Assembly: GCA_002691345.1 (NCBI GenBank)
Contig: NZHI01000050.1
Location: 4,607-23,685, forward strand
Source of the DNA: Synechococcus sp. MED650
GTDB taxonomy: Bacteria; Cyanobacteriota; Cyanobacteriia; PCC-6307; Cyanobiaceae
DNA: 19,079 bases
Direction of reading: 5' to 3'
Part shown: one piece after another, positions 1 through 7,298 of the stretch
Position numbering within the stretch: the first letter of the stretch is position 1
How the letters are laid out: every line of letters begins with the position of its first letter
Made by a program: the position numbers and the translations under genes
Notes under the pieces: generated by a model
What the model saw: only the letters and a program-made list of their open reading frames with translations
The model's database searches: none
What the model was told of the DNA's origin: nothing

Positions 1-527
1 CCCCCGAGGAGGAGGTGTTGATCAGCAGTGACGACCTTCAGGTGCTCTGCTGTGGCATTACGCCGCGCTTGGTGGAGGAGGCCATTCGTTCCCATCGCTG
101 GCCCGCGCGGGTGGTGGAAGATCTCAGCGAGGCGGATGTGGTGCTCAGCATCCGCCAAGGCTTGAGTCATCAGCCGACGCTGCGCCGTCAGGCGCGGGAC
201 CAAAAAATACCGATTTTGGTGATCAAGGCCGATACCTTGCCCCAGGTCACGCGAGCTCTGGAACGCTTGCTCAGTCGCCGTGAGAACGCAACAGCTGAAG
301 CTGCGTCCTCCTTGGATCCCGGCTCTCAGGATGACGAGCTGGCGGCTCTCGAAGAGTGTCGCCTCGCTGTGGAGCGTGTGGTGATGCCCCAAGGTCGTCC
401 CGTCGAACTCTTGCCCCGTTCGGAGCGTGTCCGACGCATGCAGGCGGATCTTGTGAGTCGTTACCGCTTGCGCAGCGATGTGTTCGGTCAGGCAGAGGGT
501 TGCCGCTTGCGGGTCTTTCCCCCCTGA
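1..527 (+). CDS. R3H-domain nucleotide-binding protein (SpoIIIAA/Ycf45-like), 3' part
   Basis: The reading frame is open to the left edge, so this is the C-terminal part of a longer protein. A GTG at 15 is probably internal: the codons before it encode Pro-Glu-Glu-Glu in the same frame, and the gene needs an upstream ATPase domain. Visible are a compact alpha/beta region ending near ALERLL, a variable linker, and a C-terminal R3H-like segment (LPRSERVRRMQADLVSRYRL region, then RLRVFPP at the end). Cyanobacterial members of this family combine a P-loop ATPase related to sporulation protein AA with an R3H single-stranded nucleic-acid binding domain. Family knowledge gives only a general role in nucleic-acid binding. 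The canonical His of the Arg-x3-His motif appears to be Ala here (RRMQA). Family assignment is fairly sure; function is not. Confidence 0.75.
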   Translation, partial: PEEEVLISSDDLQVLCCGITPRLVEEAIRSHRWPARVVEDLSEADVVLSIRQGLSHQPTLRRQARDQKIPILVIKADTLPQVTRALERLLSRRENATAEAASSLDPGSQDDELAALEECRLAVERVVMPQGRPVELLPRSERVRRMQADLVSRYRLRSDVFGQAEGCRLRVFPP

Positions 528-542
528 TGAGCAGCCTTTGGA

Positions 543-573
543 TTGACGAAGTGTTGGCTGCTGTGCGTAACTA
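543..573 (+). promoter_or_regulatory. Possible sigma-70-type promoter for tRNA-Gln
   Basis: TTGACG at 543-548 resembles a -35 box and TAACTA at 568-573 is a weak -10 candidate, with a 19-base spacer that is longer than ideal. It lies about 45 bases before tRNA-Gln in the only non-coding gap on this strand. Placement is by eye and weak. Confidence 0.3.
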
Positions 574-617
574 TCTGTACGCCGGACGACCGCGGATCGC
601 GGGTTCTGCCGGAACAA

Positions 618-688
618 TGGGCCGTCGCCAAGCGGTAAGGCAGCGGGTTTTGGTCTCGCCATTCCTAGGTTCGAATCCTAGCGGCCCA
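618..688 (+). tRNA. tRNA-Gln (anticodon UUG)
   Basis: A 71-base cloverleaf can be folded by eye. The acceptor stem TGGGCCG pairs with CGGCCCA. The anticodon stem GCGGG/CTCGC (one G-T pair) encloses the loop TTTTGGT, giving anticodon TTG for glutamine. The T arm contains GGTTCGAATCC. The 3' CCA is not encoded. A T-rich run (GTTTTTTC) follows immediately. The next gene starts only 10 bases later, so the tRNA and the HAD gene may share a transcript. Confidence 0.95.
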
Positions 689-698
689 GTTTTTTCTC

Positions 699-1448
699 AT
701 GACAGATCGGCCTCTCGTCGTCTTCGATTTTGATGGCGTCATTGTTGATGGAATGGCGGAGTACTGGTGGAGTGCAAGCCATGCCAGTCGCCGTTTGAAT
801 CTCAGCTCTGGAGAGCTGTCGCCCGATCAGGTGCCCGATGCCTTTCGACGTCTGCGTCCTTGGGTTCATCACGGCTGGGAAATGGTTCTGCTCGCCTCTG
901 AACTACCGCATCTGGATCTTCAGGCTTGGTTGAGGGACTACCGCATGGAGCAGGCCCGCGCCCTTGAACGGCGCGGTTGGAGCGCAGTGGATCTGCAGGC
1001 CGCGCTGGATGAAACCCGCCGTGATGCGGTGCGTGATAACCGCTCTGCTTGGTTGCAACTTCACCAGCCCTATCCCGGGCTGGTGGAGCGTTTGCAGCGG
1101 TTTGATGCAGAAGGCGTCGACTGGGCCGTTCTTACGACGAAAACGGCTGAATTCACAGCGGAATTGCTTGACAGTGTCGGGTTGCATCCCTGGCGCCTGG
1201 ATGGCCGTGAGGCTGGCGCCAAGCCTGAGGTTTTGCTGCGCCTTCAAACGCAACGTCCGCTGATGGCCTTCGTCGAAGATCGCCGCGCAACACTCGAAGT
1301 GGTGCGCCGGACTCCTGGGCTGGAACAGCTGCCCTGCCTCCTGGTGAACTGGGGTTATCTGCGGCCGGATGACCGTGAGAATTTGCCGAGCGGCATCAAG
1401 CTGATTGCGCTCGACGACCTGGCTGAGCCCCTGGCGCGATGGCTCTGA
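699..1448 (+). CDS. HAD-superfamily hydrolase
   Basis: This 249-residue cytosolic protein has the haloacid dehalogenase signatures in order: motif I DFDGV with Asp10 and Asp12 as nucleophile and acid/base; motif II around VLTTK (Thr146/147); motif III Lys175 in GAKPEV; motif IV FVEDRR with Glu193-Asp194. A helical cap lies between motifs I and II (about residues 20-120). The pattern predicts a Mg-dependent phosphatase, but the substrate cannot be read from sequence; phosphoglycolate or other small sugar phosphates are possibilities only. The ATG at 699 is 10 bases after tRNA-Gln. recA follows on the same strand 86 bases later but has its own LexA-box promoter region, so the two are probably separate units. 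Confidence 0.85.
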   Translation: MTDRPLVVFDFDGVIVDGMAEYWWSASHASRRLNLSSGELSPDQVPDAFRRLRPWVHHGWEMVLLASELPHLDLQAWLRDYRMEQARALERRGWSAVDLQAALDETRRDAVRDNRSAWLQLHQPYPGLVERLQRFDAEGVDWAVLTTKTAEFTAELLDSVGLHPWRLDGREAGAKPEVLLRLQTQRPLMAFVEDRRATLEVVRRTPGLEQLPCLLVNWGYLRPDDRENLPSGIKLIALDDLAEPLARWL

Positions 1449-1456
1449 TTCGCTAG

Positions 1457-1470
1457 GGTACGTCTGTACT
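1457..1470 (+). promoter_or_regulatory. LexA box (SOS operator) upstream of recA
   Basis: The 14-mer GGTACGTCTGTACT matches every position of the cyanobacterial LexA-box consensus RGTACNNNDGTWCB. It ends 64 bases before the recA ATG. A possible -10 element (TACTAC, 1467-1472) overlaps its right half, with CTGATT at 1444-1449 as a weak -35 at 17-base spacing; LexA bound here would block polymerase. The operator match is seen directly; the promoter placement is inferred. Confidence 0.8.
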
Positions 1471-1534
1471 ACATGGGACGATCTGTCGCCTCCGTGGCAT
1501 TGGATCTCTCGTTCCTTAGTTTCAGGTCGCTTCC

Positions 1535-2656
1535 ATGCCTGCAGAGATGAAATCCCCGTCTTCCGATCCTCGCTCCTCAGGTGAGCGGGACAAAGCTCTC
1601 AATTTGGTGCTTGGGCAGATTGAGCGCAATTTCGGTAAGGGTTCGATCATGCGGTTGGGCGATGCCTCCCGCATGAGGGTGGAGACCATCTCCACCGGAG
1701 CTCTCACCCTGGATTTGGCTCTTGGTGGTGGTTATCCCAAGGGGCGTGTGGTCGAGGTCTATGGGCCGGAAAGCTCTGGTAAGACCACCCTCACTCTGCA
1801 TGCGATTGCCGAGGTGCAGAAGCGTGGAGGTGTGGCGGCTTTCGTGGATGCCGAGCATGCCTTGGATCCTGTTTATGCCGCCTCCCTCGGTGTGGATATC
1901 GAGAACCTGCTGGTCTCCCAGCCGGATACCGGTGAGATGGCTCTTGAGATCGTTGATCAGCTGGTGCGATCCGCGGCGGTGGACATCGTGGTGGTTGACT
2001 CCGTTGCTGCCCTCACGCCCCGCGCTGAGATCGAGGGGGAGATGGGGGATTTGGCGGTTGGTAGTCAGGCTCGCTTGATGAGCCAGGCCATGCGCAAGAT
2101 CACCGGAAACATCGGCAAATCCGGTTGCACGGTGATCTTCCTCAACCAGTTGCGCCTCAAGATCGGCGTGACCTACGGCAACCCGGAAACCACCACTGGT
2201 GGCAACGCGCTGAAGTTCTATGCCTCCGTTCGTCTCGACATCCGACGCATTCAGACCTTGAAGAAGGGCACTGAGGAGTTTGGGATCCGCGCCAAGGTGA
2301 AAGTGGCGAAGAACAAGGTGGCTCCGCCGTTCCGGATCGCAGAGTTCGACATTCTCTTTGGCCGCGGCATCAGCACGTTGGGCTGCCTGCTGGATCTGGC
2401 GGAAGAGACCGGTGTGGTGATTCGTAAGGGCGCCTGGTACAGCTATGAGGGCGACAACATCGGCCAAGGCCGTGACAACACGATTGGCTGGATGGAGGAA
2501 AATCCTGAAGCTGCCGCAACGATTGAGACGCTCGTCCGTCAAAAGCTGACGGAGGGTTCTGAAGTGAAGGCGAACTCCATGCGTCCCCTCGCCGCTGCGG
2601 CCAGAACGTCCGCTGACAAGCCAAAAGAAGCTAAAGCTGCAGAATCAGCTGCCTGA
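1535..2656 (+). CDS. recA: RecA recombinase
   Basis: RecA polymerises on single-stranded DNA, drives homologous pairing and strand exchange with ATP, and stimulates LexA self-cleavage. The 373-residue protein carries Walker A GPESSGKT at 77-84, Walker B VVVDS ending near Asp155, loop L1 around 161-172, the NQLR segment at 204-207, and loop L2 with the adjacent [15 protein letters not shown] stretch (215-229). The C-terminal tail is Ala/Lys/Glu-rich, as is usual for cyanobacterial RecA. The ATG at 1535 gives a normal N-terminal extension before the first conserved helix ([12 protein letters not shown]). A perfect LexA box upstream indicates DNA-damage induction. It converges with the DUF1815 gene with only two bases between stop codons. 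Confidence 0.98.
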   Translation: MPAEMKSPSSDPRSSGERDKALNLVLGQIERNFGKGSIMRLGDASRMRVETISTGALTLDLALGGGYPKGRVVEVYGPESSGKTTLTLHAIAEVQKRGGVAAFVDAEHALDPVYAASLGVDIENLLVSQPDTGEMALEIVDQLVRSAAVDIVVVDSVAALTPRAEIEGEMGDLAVGSQARLMSQAMRKITGNIGKSGCTVIFLNQLRLKIGVTYGNPETTTGGNALKFYASVRLDIRRIQTLKKGTEEFGIRAKVKVAKNKVAPPFRIAEFDILFGRGISTLGCLLDLAEETGVVIRKGAWYSYEGDNIGQGRDNTIGWMEENPEAAATIETLVRQKLTEGSEVKANSMRPLAAAARTSADKPKEAKAAESAA

Positions 2657-2658
2657 TT

Positions 2659-3003
2659 TCAGCTGGTGCTGGCCAGTGACTCCTGCTTGAGCCACTGGCC
2701 CTGCTGCACAAGATCAGCCATGCGCTGAAGCTCTTGAATCGCTTCGGCGCCTTCCAGCTTCACCAGCTCTCTGCCGTTGCGTGATTCCACCCAGCTGATC
2801 CCGAAGTCGGAGACGAGAAAGCGCACCATGTGGCCATCTCCGAGATCAGCAACAAAAGAGGCTCCGTGGCCGTCACGTCCATCCCCGCATGAGTAGCAGG
2901 AGGCTGTGATCCCTGTCGTCTTAAGACTTGTAGCCAGAGCTTCGAGGCTCATCACCAGGTCTTGAACAACAGATCTGTAGTGCTCGGCCAAACGCGGAAA
3001 CAT
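2659..3003 (-). CDS. DUF1815 family protein
   Basis: This small 114-residue soluble protein matches the cyanobacteria-specific DUF1815 family as I know it: N-terminal FPRLAEHYRSVVQDLVM, a CYSCG Cys-x2-Cys motif (Cys36, Cys39), the VRFLVSDFGISW core and RELVKLEGAEAI. No function is established for the family. The paired cysteines could bind metal or be redox-active, which is inference. The ATG at 3003 has GGAG about 9 bases upstream, a reasonable ribosome-binding site. It is the last gene of a minus-strand group with the DUF2839 and DinG-like genes; its last codons overlap a strong hairpin (2671-2700). Confidence 0.85.
   Translation of the reverse strand: MFPRLAEHYRSVVQDLVMSLEALATSLKTTGITASCYSCGDGRDGHGASFVADLGDGHMVRFLVSDFGISWVESRNGRELVKLEGAEAIQELQRMADLVQQGQWLKQESLASTS
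2671..2700. terminator. Hairpin at the recA/DUF1815 tail-to-tail junction
   Basis: GGCCAGTG (2671-2678) and CACTGGCC (2693-2700) form a perfect 8-bp stem. CTC (2680-2682) pairs with GAG (2689-2691) beyond a single A-C mismatch, leaving a six-base loop. It lies 15 bases after the recA stop and inside the last codons of the DUF1815 gene. There is no T-tract on either side, so a classic intrinsic terminator is not shown. It may end recA transcription or protect a 3' end. Confidence 0.45.
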
Positions 3004-3066
3004 GCCTGAGTCTCCAATGAGACCCAGTCTAAAGGTTTTCTTTTGTTTTTGTCGGCAGGCTTCGGC

Positions 3067-3315
3067 TCAAGGCATATCGGACAGGGTCCACCAGCCGGCG
3101 GCAGGACCGATAAACCGCACCGTCACCCAGAGCACCACCATGGCTCCGATGCCGATCCAGGCCCCCCGCGTGGTGACTGCCATGAACTGTTGGGTCTGGT
3201 TGCGCGTCAGCGGAAACCAAGGAACGACCCGTGGAGAGGTGTCCACGCTGCCGGCGTTGGGTTTCTGCTGGCGCGGCGGCAACCCTTGTGCGGCTCGTCG
3301 TCGAGCTTCTCCCAT
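3067..3315 (-). CDS. DUF2839 family small membrane protein
   Basis: This 82-residue protein begins MGEARRRAAQGLPPRQ, the hallmark of the cyanobacterial DUF2839 family. A basic, Pro-rich N-terminal half and a WFPLTRNQTQQF segment precede one membrane helix (about residues 50-70, WIGIGAMVVLWVTVRFIG) and the short tail AAGWWTLSDMP. No family function is established. The basic N-terminus would be expected to stay cytoplasmic (positive-inside rule). It lies between the DinG-like gene (36-base gap) and the DUF1815 gene (63-base gap) on the minus strand, suggesting one transcript. Confidence 0.8.
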   Translation of the reverse strand: MGEARRRAAQGLPPRQQKPNAGSVDTSPRVVPWFPLTRNQTQQFMAVTTRGAWIGIGAMVVLWVTVRFIGPAAGWWTLSDMP

Positions 3316-3351
3316 TGCCGTATCGACGCTGCCTTGAGGTTAGGCCGTGAA

Positions 3352-4797
3352 TCAATTGGGGAGCAGTCGTTGGAGCGGAATCCATGGCTCGAGGCGCTGC
3401 AACACCTCGTCACCCCAGCTTCGGCCACGCAGGCGACCATCCAGCACAGCCAAACGTCCACCGGATCGGCGAAGCGGCGCAATGGCCGATGGAATGAGGC
3501 ACAAGGCTTCCGGAAGGAGCAAATCTCGAAACCAATCCTCCCCCTGTTGCTTCAACCGTTCCACCCGCGCGGCCGTCAGAGGGTTGTCCAGACTTGCGAT
3601 GGGCAGCAAGCCAACGATGATCTGATCAGGCTCGGGCAGTTCGCATTGATGCACAAGCCACCAGTTCCAGTCGCAAGTCACAACGCCGTTGGAGTCCGGG
3701 GCTGTCGTGGCCTCCACCACTCTCCGACCAAATTCAGCTGCCAGAGAGCTGGTGAGTTGGAGTCGGAGTTGCTGATCGTTAATCAGGATGATGGTGAGGC
3801 CGGCTTGCCCCAAAATCAGCCTCCGGCTTTCCTCCAGTAGATGCTTGGAATAGATCTTCGTGTTGGGTAGTGGCTGGCGTCGTGGTGCGTAGAGGGGGAG
3901 AGGCTCGTTCAACTCCCGCTCGCGCAATGAAGCTCTGACATCAGGACGAATGGCCGCCTGACGGAATTCAAGTTCGAGGCGGCCGTTGTCTCCGTTGCTG
4001 CTCAGCATCAGGCTGGGATGACTTTGAAGAAGGTCTCCAACAAGGTCCAGAGGTTCTAGAGGGGCCAGATTCCAGCTCCAGTGGAGGAGCTTGTGATCGA
4101 GTTCTGCCCACTCCGCCCATTGGCTCGGATCGATTTGCACGATGTCCCGCCAAGGGGATGGGCAGTCGTCCATCAACCGCAGCAAATCGCGCAGGCTCTG
4201 GGACGCGGCACCCTCCATCCGCATGCAGGCATCTGTTCTCGTTGCTCGAGTGAACAGCTGGCGACTCATGCGGTCATGCAGCTCCAGCAATGCACTTTCC
4301 GCATGCGGACAGGCATGGCGAAGCTCATCCCAATGATGGTTCTCAATCCGGATGCTGAGCTGCTCGCGCATGCGGACGCTCAGCTGATCCATTTCGGGAA
4401 TCAGCAATTGGCGTTCGCCCAGCTGTTCTTGACGATGCGCGTCGATCAGTTCGGCGACGCTGAGCAGCCAGAGCTGGTTCCCCTTCGGAGCCGTGCTGCC
4501 TTGCCAGCACGGGAGTCGGAGTCCCTGCTTGCGGAGCCGCGGGATTTCTAGCCTGAGCAGTCGACGCCGCTGTTGTGCTGTGAGCACCAGGGCACCCGCG
4601 TTTGGAGCAAGGCAGAGGGGTACCAGTAGACCCAACCACCAGCGCTCACCACTGCTCGGTGGAAGCTGCACCAATGTGGTGTCGCGTCGTCGCAGGCTTC
4701 GTCCCACCAGTCGGCTCAAGGTGAGGTGATGCGGCCAGCTGGATTCTTCCCGGCGAAGCAGGCTCTTGATCTGTTGGTGGGCCTGCGCTTCCAGCAT
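3352..4797 (-). CDS. DinG/XPD-like helicase relative with eroded catalytic motifs
   Basis: The 481-residue protein has the overall plan of a short superfamily 2 DinG/XPD-type helicase. Residues 21-36 (WPHHLTLSRLVGRSLR) and 42-53 (LVQLPPSSGERW) sit where the Q-motif-like region and Walker A belong, but the P-loop Gly-Lys-Ser/Thr is replaced by Gly-Glu-Arg. VLTAQQ (71-76) matches motif Ia. LLIPEMDQL (131-139) occupies the place of the DEAH box. The C-terminus (about 405-476: DNPLTAARVERLKQQG, LPEAL, GGRLAVLDGRLRGRSWG) lines up well with the DinG C-terminal domain, but the QxxGRxxR motif VI is replaced by PSAIAPLRR. No iron-sulfur Cys cluster is evident. It is probably a non-catalytic helicase paralog, perhaps DNA-binding. 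It heads the minus-strand group and diverges from tyrA. Confidence 0.6.
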   Translation of the reverse strand: MLEAQAHQQIKSLLRREESSWPHHLTLSRLVGRSLRRRDTTLVQLPPSSGERWWLGLLVPLCLAPNAGALVLTAQQRRRLLRLEIPRLRKQGLRLPCWQGSTAPKGNQLWLLSVAELIDAHRQEQLGERQLLIPEMDQLSVRMREQLSIRIENHHWDELRHACPHAESALLELHDRMSRQLFTRATRTDACMRMEGAASQSLRDLLRLMDDCPSPWRDIVQIDPSQWAEWAELDHKLLHWSWNLAPLEPLDLVGDLLQSHPSLMLSSNGDNGRLELEFRQAAIRPDVRASLRERELNEPLPLYAPRRQPLPNTKIYSKHLLEESRRLILGQAGLTIILINDQQLRLQLTSSLAAEFGRRVVEATTAPDSNGVVTCDWNWWLVHQCELPEPDQIIVGLLPIASLDNPLTAARVERLKQQGEDWFRDLLLPEALCLIPSAIAPLRRSGGRLAVLDGRLRGRSWGDEVLQRLEPWIPLQRLLPN

Positions 4798-4877
4798 TGA
4801 GGAACCTTAAACAAGGCTTCTGGGGCAATCGGTTCACGGCAACCCATCCATCAACATGGCTTTACGACCCGGCAGGA

Positions 4878-5762
4878 ATGATGACGGTGCAACCAGGACG
4901 TGCCGGGATCGTGGGCCTCGGTCTGATTGGTGGATCCCTCGGATTGGATCTGCAGTCCCGTGGCTGGACGGTTCAGGGGCTCGTGCATCGGCAGGTCACG
5001 GCGGATCGCGCGATCGATCGGGGCCTGGTGAACTCCATTTCGACAGACCCCGCTTGTCTGTCTGGATGCGATTTGGTGATCTTGGCGCTGCCGATTCCCT
5101 TGCTTCTTGATCCTCCCGCAGAACTTCTTGCGGCGATTCCCCCTGCAGCAGTGGTCACGGATGTGGGCTCGGTGAAGCAACCGGTGTTGGCGGCTTGGCG
5201 CCATCGGCACCCTCGGTTTGTGGCCAGTCATCCCATGGCCGGAACCGCTTTGGCAGGTGTTGAAGCCGGTACGCCGAACCTCTTCTGCGGACGCCCCTGG
5301 ATCGCCACTCCCGATGGAGACACTGATCCCAGCGCCCTGGCAACGGTGAAGGATCTGGCTGTCAGTCTCGGTAGCCACTGGCTCACAGCGTCTGCATCAC
5401 AGCACGATCAAGCGGTGGCGCTGATTTCGCACATGCCGGTGCTGGTGAGTGCCGCACTGCTGAGGGCGGTGGGGGATGAGCGTGATCCAGAAATCCGCCA
5501 GCTGGCAGCCGCCCTTGCCTCCAGTGGATTTGCCGATACGTCTCGGGTTGGCGGAGGGAACCCCGATCTGGGAGTGGCCATGGCCTCGAGCAACCGTGAT
5601 GCAGTTCTGAGAGTGTTGGCGGCCTATCGCTGGAGCTTGGAGCAATTGGAAGATGCTGTTCTCCAAGAAAACTGGTCGCAGCTCCATGTTGAGCTCAAAA
5701 GAACCCAGGCTTTACGTCCAGATTTTTTACAGCCTTTGGGCGATATCAACGCTGAAAACTGA
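4878..5762 (+). CDS. tyrA: Prephenate/arogenate dehydrogenase (tyrosine biosynthesis)
   Basis: TyrA oxidatively decarboxylates prephenate or arogenate on the route to tyrosine. Characterised cyanobacterial enzymes mostly use arogenate and NADP. From the ATG at 4878 the protein has 294 residues: Rossmann motif GLGLIGGS (13-20); HR at the end of the second strand (37-38), which lacks the acidic residue typical of NAD preference and so fits NADP; TDVGSVK (94-100); the catalytic SHPMAG (117-122, His118); and HDQAVALISHMP (176-187). A longer frame from a TTG at 4797 exists but adds 27 residues with no family match. ATG 4878 and ATG 4881 are adjacent, so either could start translation. The 3' end overlaps the convergent crtD-like gene by 17 bases. 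Confidence 0.92.
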   Translation: MMTVQPGRAGIVGLGLIGGSLGLDLQSRGWTVQGLVHRQVTADRAIDRGLVNSISTDPACLSGCDLVILALPIPLLLDPPAELLAAIPPAAVVTDVGSVKQPVLAAWRHRHPRFVASHPMAGTALAGVEAGTPNLFCGRPWIATPDGDTDPSALATVKDLAVSLGSHWLTASASQHDQAVALISHMPVLVSAALLRAVGDERDPEIRQLAAALASSGFADTSRVGGGNPDLGVAMASSNRDAVLRVLAAYRWSLEQLEDAVLQENWSQLHVELKRTQALRPDFLQPLGDINAEN

Positions 5763-7248
5763 GGGGTATGCCTCTTTTGGCCATCAGCTGGCGGCAGACA
5801 TTCAGTGCTGAGAGGCTGACGCCTGCAGTTCCTTCTCCTGGATGGATGCTGTCACCGCAGAGCCAGAGCCCTTTCATCGGTGTGCGTCCCGCCAGTCCGA
5901 AGGGACCGAACCGATGGGGGTGTTGACCGAGCCCACCAACCATGCCCCGAGGACGGCCCGTCCAGCCCGCAAAGCCGCGGGGGGTGGCCAGTTCGGCATG
6001 AAGCCAAGCGTCATCGGGGAGAGCAAGCCAGCTGCTCAGTTCTCCTTGGATGGCCTTGAGCATGGCTTGCTTGCGGGCTTGATAGGCCTCTTCGGCCAGC
6101 TCGCACCAGTCACCTGTGGGTGTGAAAACACTGGCAATGAGCGTGGCTTGTCCCGCTGGTGCCCGCCCATCTCCCTCACGGCTGATGGAAACGAACAGGG
6201 ATCCAGGCGTTTTGCAATCGCGTTGGAGGTGGCCTGGACAAGGATCCGGCAGAGCATCACGTTGCACCACGCCGTAAAGAACTAGGGCTCCGCTTGGTTC
6301 CTTGAGAGCCTTGAGTCGGTTTCGATAGCGTTGCGGCATTGGATCCGCAGGGATCAAATCGAGAAGGCATTGGGGCGGCAGGCTGCAGATGACATCTCGG
6401 CTCGACTGCTTCACCGTTTGTCCAGAAGCGTTGGTGCTTGCAACGCACCAGCCCGCTGTTGTGGGGGTCATGGTCTTGACCCGATGTCGCATCAGAACCT
6501 GCCCACCATCCCTGCGGATTGACTGCAACAACAGCTCGCTCAGCACCTGCATGGATCCTTCCAGATGCCAGAGGCCCAGAGGTGACTGGGCCATCTGCAG
6601 GACAGTGGCTCCATAGAGCGCTGCTGTTTGATCCGCTGGTTCCTGCGAATAGAGCTTCAGCTGTAGATCCAGGAACCGCCGCAAGCGCTGGTCGTTCCCA
6701 CAGCCGCAGAGCTGCAGCAGGTCGGCCACGGTGAAGCCTGTGAACAAGCTGGAGGCCACGGTTGCTGGCCGCACGGCCCGAATCAGGGTGCTGAGTTCCC
6801 AGGCGGAGCGGGGGGTGACCACAGGATCTCGACCAGCAAAAGCCCAGTTGCTGGCGTGCAGCAGTTGGCAGAGCTCCCAGAACCTTTGGCTGCCAGGGAA
6901 GTGATGTTGCCGTTCTTCTGCCCAGCGCGCTGGGTCATGCCACAGGTGAATGGGTGACGAGCCGTCGCCAAGGTCGACGACACATCCAGGGTCGAGAATC
7001 TTGGCCGCCGGAAGCGGCAGATCCAGGTGTTGCATCAGGCACTGGTGACTCCCCCCTGGTTCGAGCCCTGCAACCTGGGTTGCACCAACGTCGAACACCC
7101 AGGCTCCGCGGCGAAATGTTCCAGCACATCCACCAGCCTGGTGATGCGCTTCCAGCAGGGTGACCTGCACACCATCGCGGGCTAGCAGGGCTGCTGCTGT
7201 GAGCCCCGCGATGCCGCCACCCACCACGATCACACTGGAATCGCTCAC
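5746..7248 (-). CDS. crtD: FAD-dependent carotenoid desaturase, CrtD-like
   Basis: This 500-residue flavoprotein belongs to the phytoene desaturase/carotenoid isomerase superfamily. It opens with the dinucleotide-binding motif VVGGGIAG (8-15) and LLEAHHQAGGCAGTF (31-45), and ends with the FAD-contacting GLWLCGDSIHPGEG region and VSLSALNVCRQL. The N-terminal details fit the cyanobacterial CrtD (C-3',4' desaturase) group better than CrtISO. In freshwater cyanobacteria CrtD acts in myxoxanthophyll synthesis. Marine Synechococcus are not known for that pigment, so its substrate here is uncertain. The start is GTG at 7248; the nearby ATG ending at 7251 is out of frame. It diverges from the fructosamine kinase gene across a very short gap, so promoters must overlap coding sequence. 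Confidence 0.75.
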   Translation of the reverse strand: MSDSSVIVVGGGIAGLTAAALLARDGVQVTLLEAHHQAGGCAGTFRRGAWVFDVGATQVAGLEPGGSHQCLMQHLDLPLPAAKILDPGCVVDLGDGSSPIHLWHDPARWAEERQHHFPGSQRFWELCQLLHASNWAFAGRDPVVTPRSAWELSTLIRAVRPATVASSLFTGFTVADLLQLCGCGNDQRLRRFLDLQLKLYSQEPADQTAALYGATVLQMAQSPLGLWHLEGSMQVLSELLLQSIRRDGGQVLMRHRVKTMTPTTAGWCVASTNASGQTVKQSSRDVICSLPPQCLLDLIPADPMPQRYRNRLKALKEPSGALVLYGVVQRDALPDPCPGHLQRDCKTPGSLFVSISREGDGRAPAGQATLIASVFTPTGDWCELAEEAYQARKQAMLKAIQGELSSWLALPDDAWLHAELATPRGFAGWTGRPRGMVGGLGQHPHRFGPFGLAGRTPMKGLWLCGDSIHPGEGTAGVSLSALNVCRQLMAKRGIPLSFQR

Positions 7249-7298
7249 GCCATCCCCACGAATCGGTGCATGCTGGCAACAGCTGTGCTGAGGCGAGG

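Noticed and set aside
6..17. GAGGAGGAGGTG read as a strong Shine-Dalgarno before a GTG start at 15
   Set aside because: The same bases encode Glu-Glu-Glu in frame with the R3H protein and the frame stays open to the edge; the family needs an upstream ATPase domain.
1577..2542. Long open frame (321 codons) antisense to recA
   Set aside because: It is a shadow of the biased codon use of recA on the other strand; its translation is low-complexity and shows no family motif, while recA is complete with all motifs.
4797..4877. N-terminal extension of tyrA from TTG at 4797
   Set aside because: The 27 added residues do not resemble the family, and the TTG overlaps the start codon of the divergent helicase-like gene; the Rossmann motif follows soon after ATG 4878.
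5758..5780. GAGG/CCTC mini-hairpin followed by TTTT after tyrA as an intrinsic terminator
   Set aside because: The stem has only four base pairs and lies within the coding end of the crtD-like gene; too weak to call.
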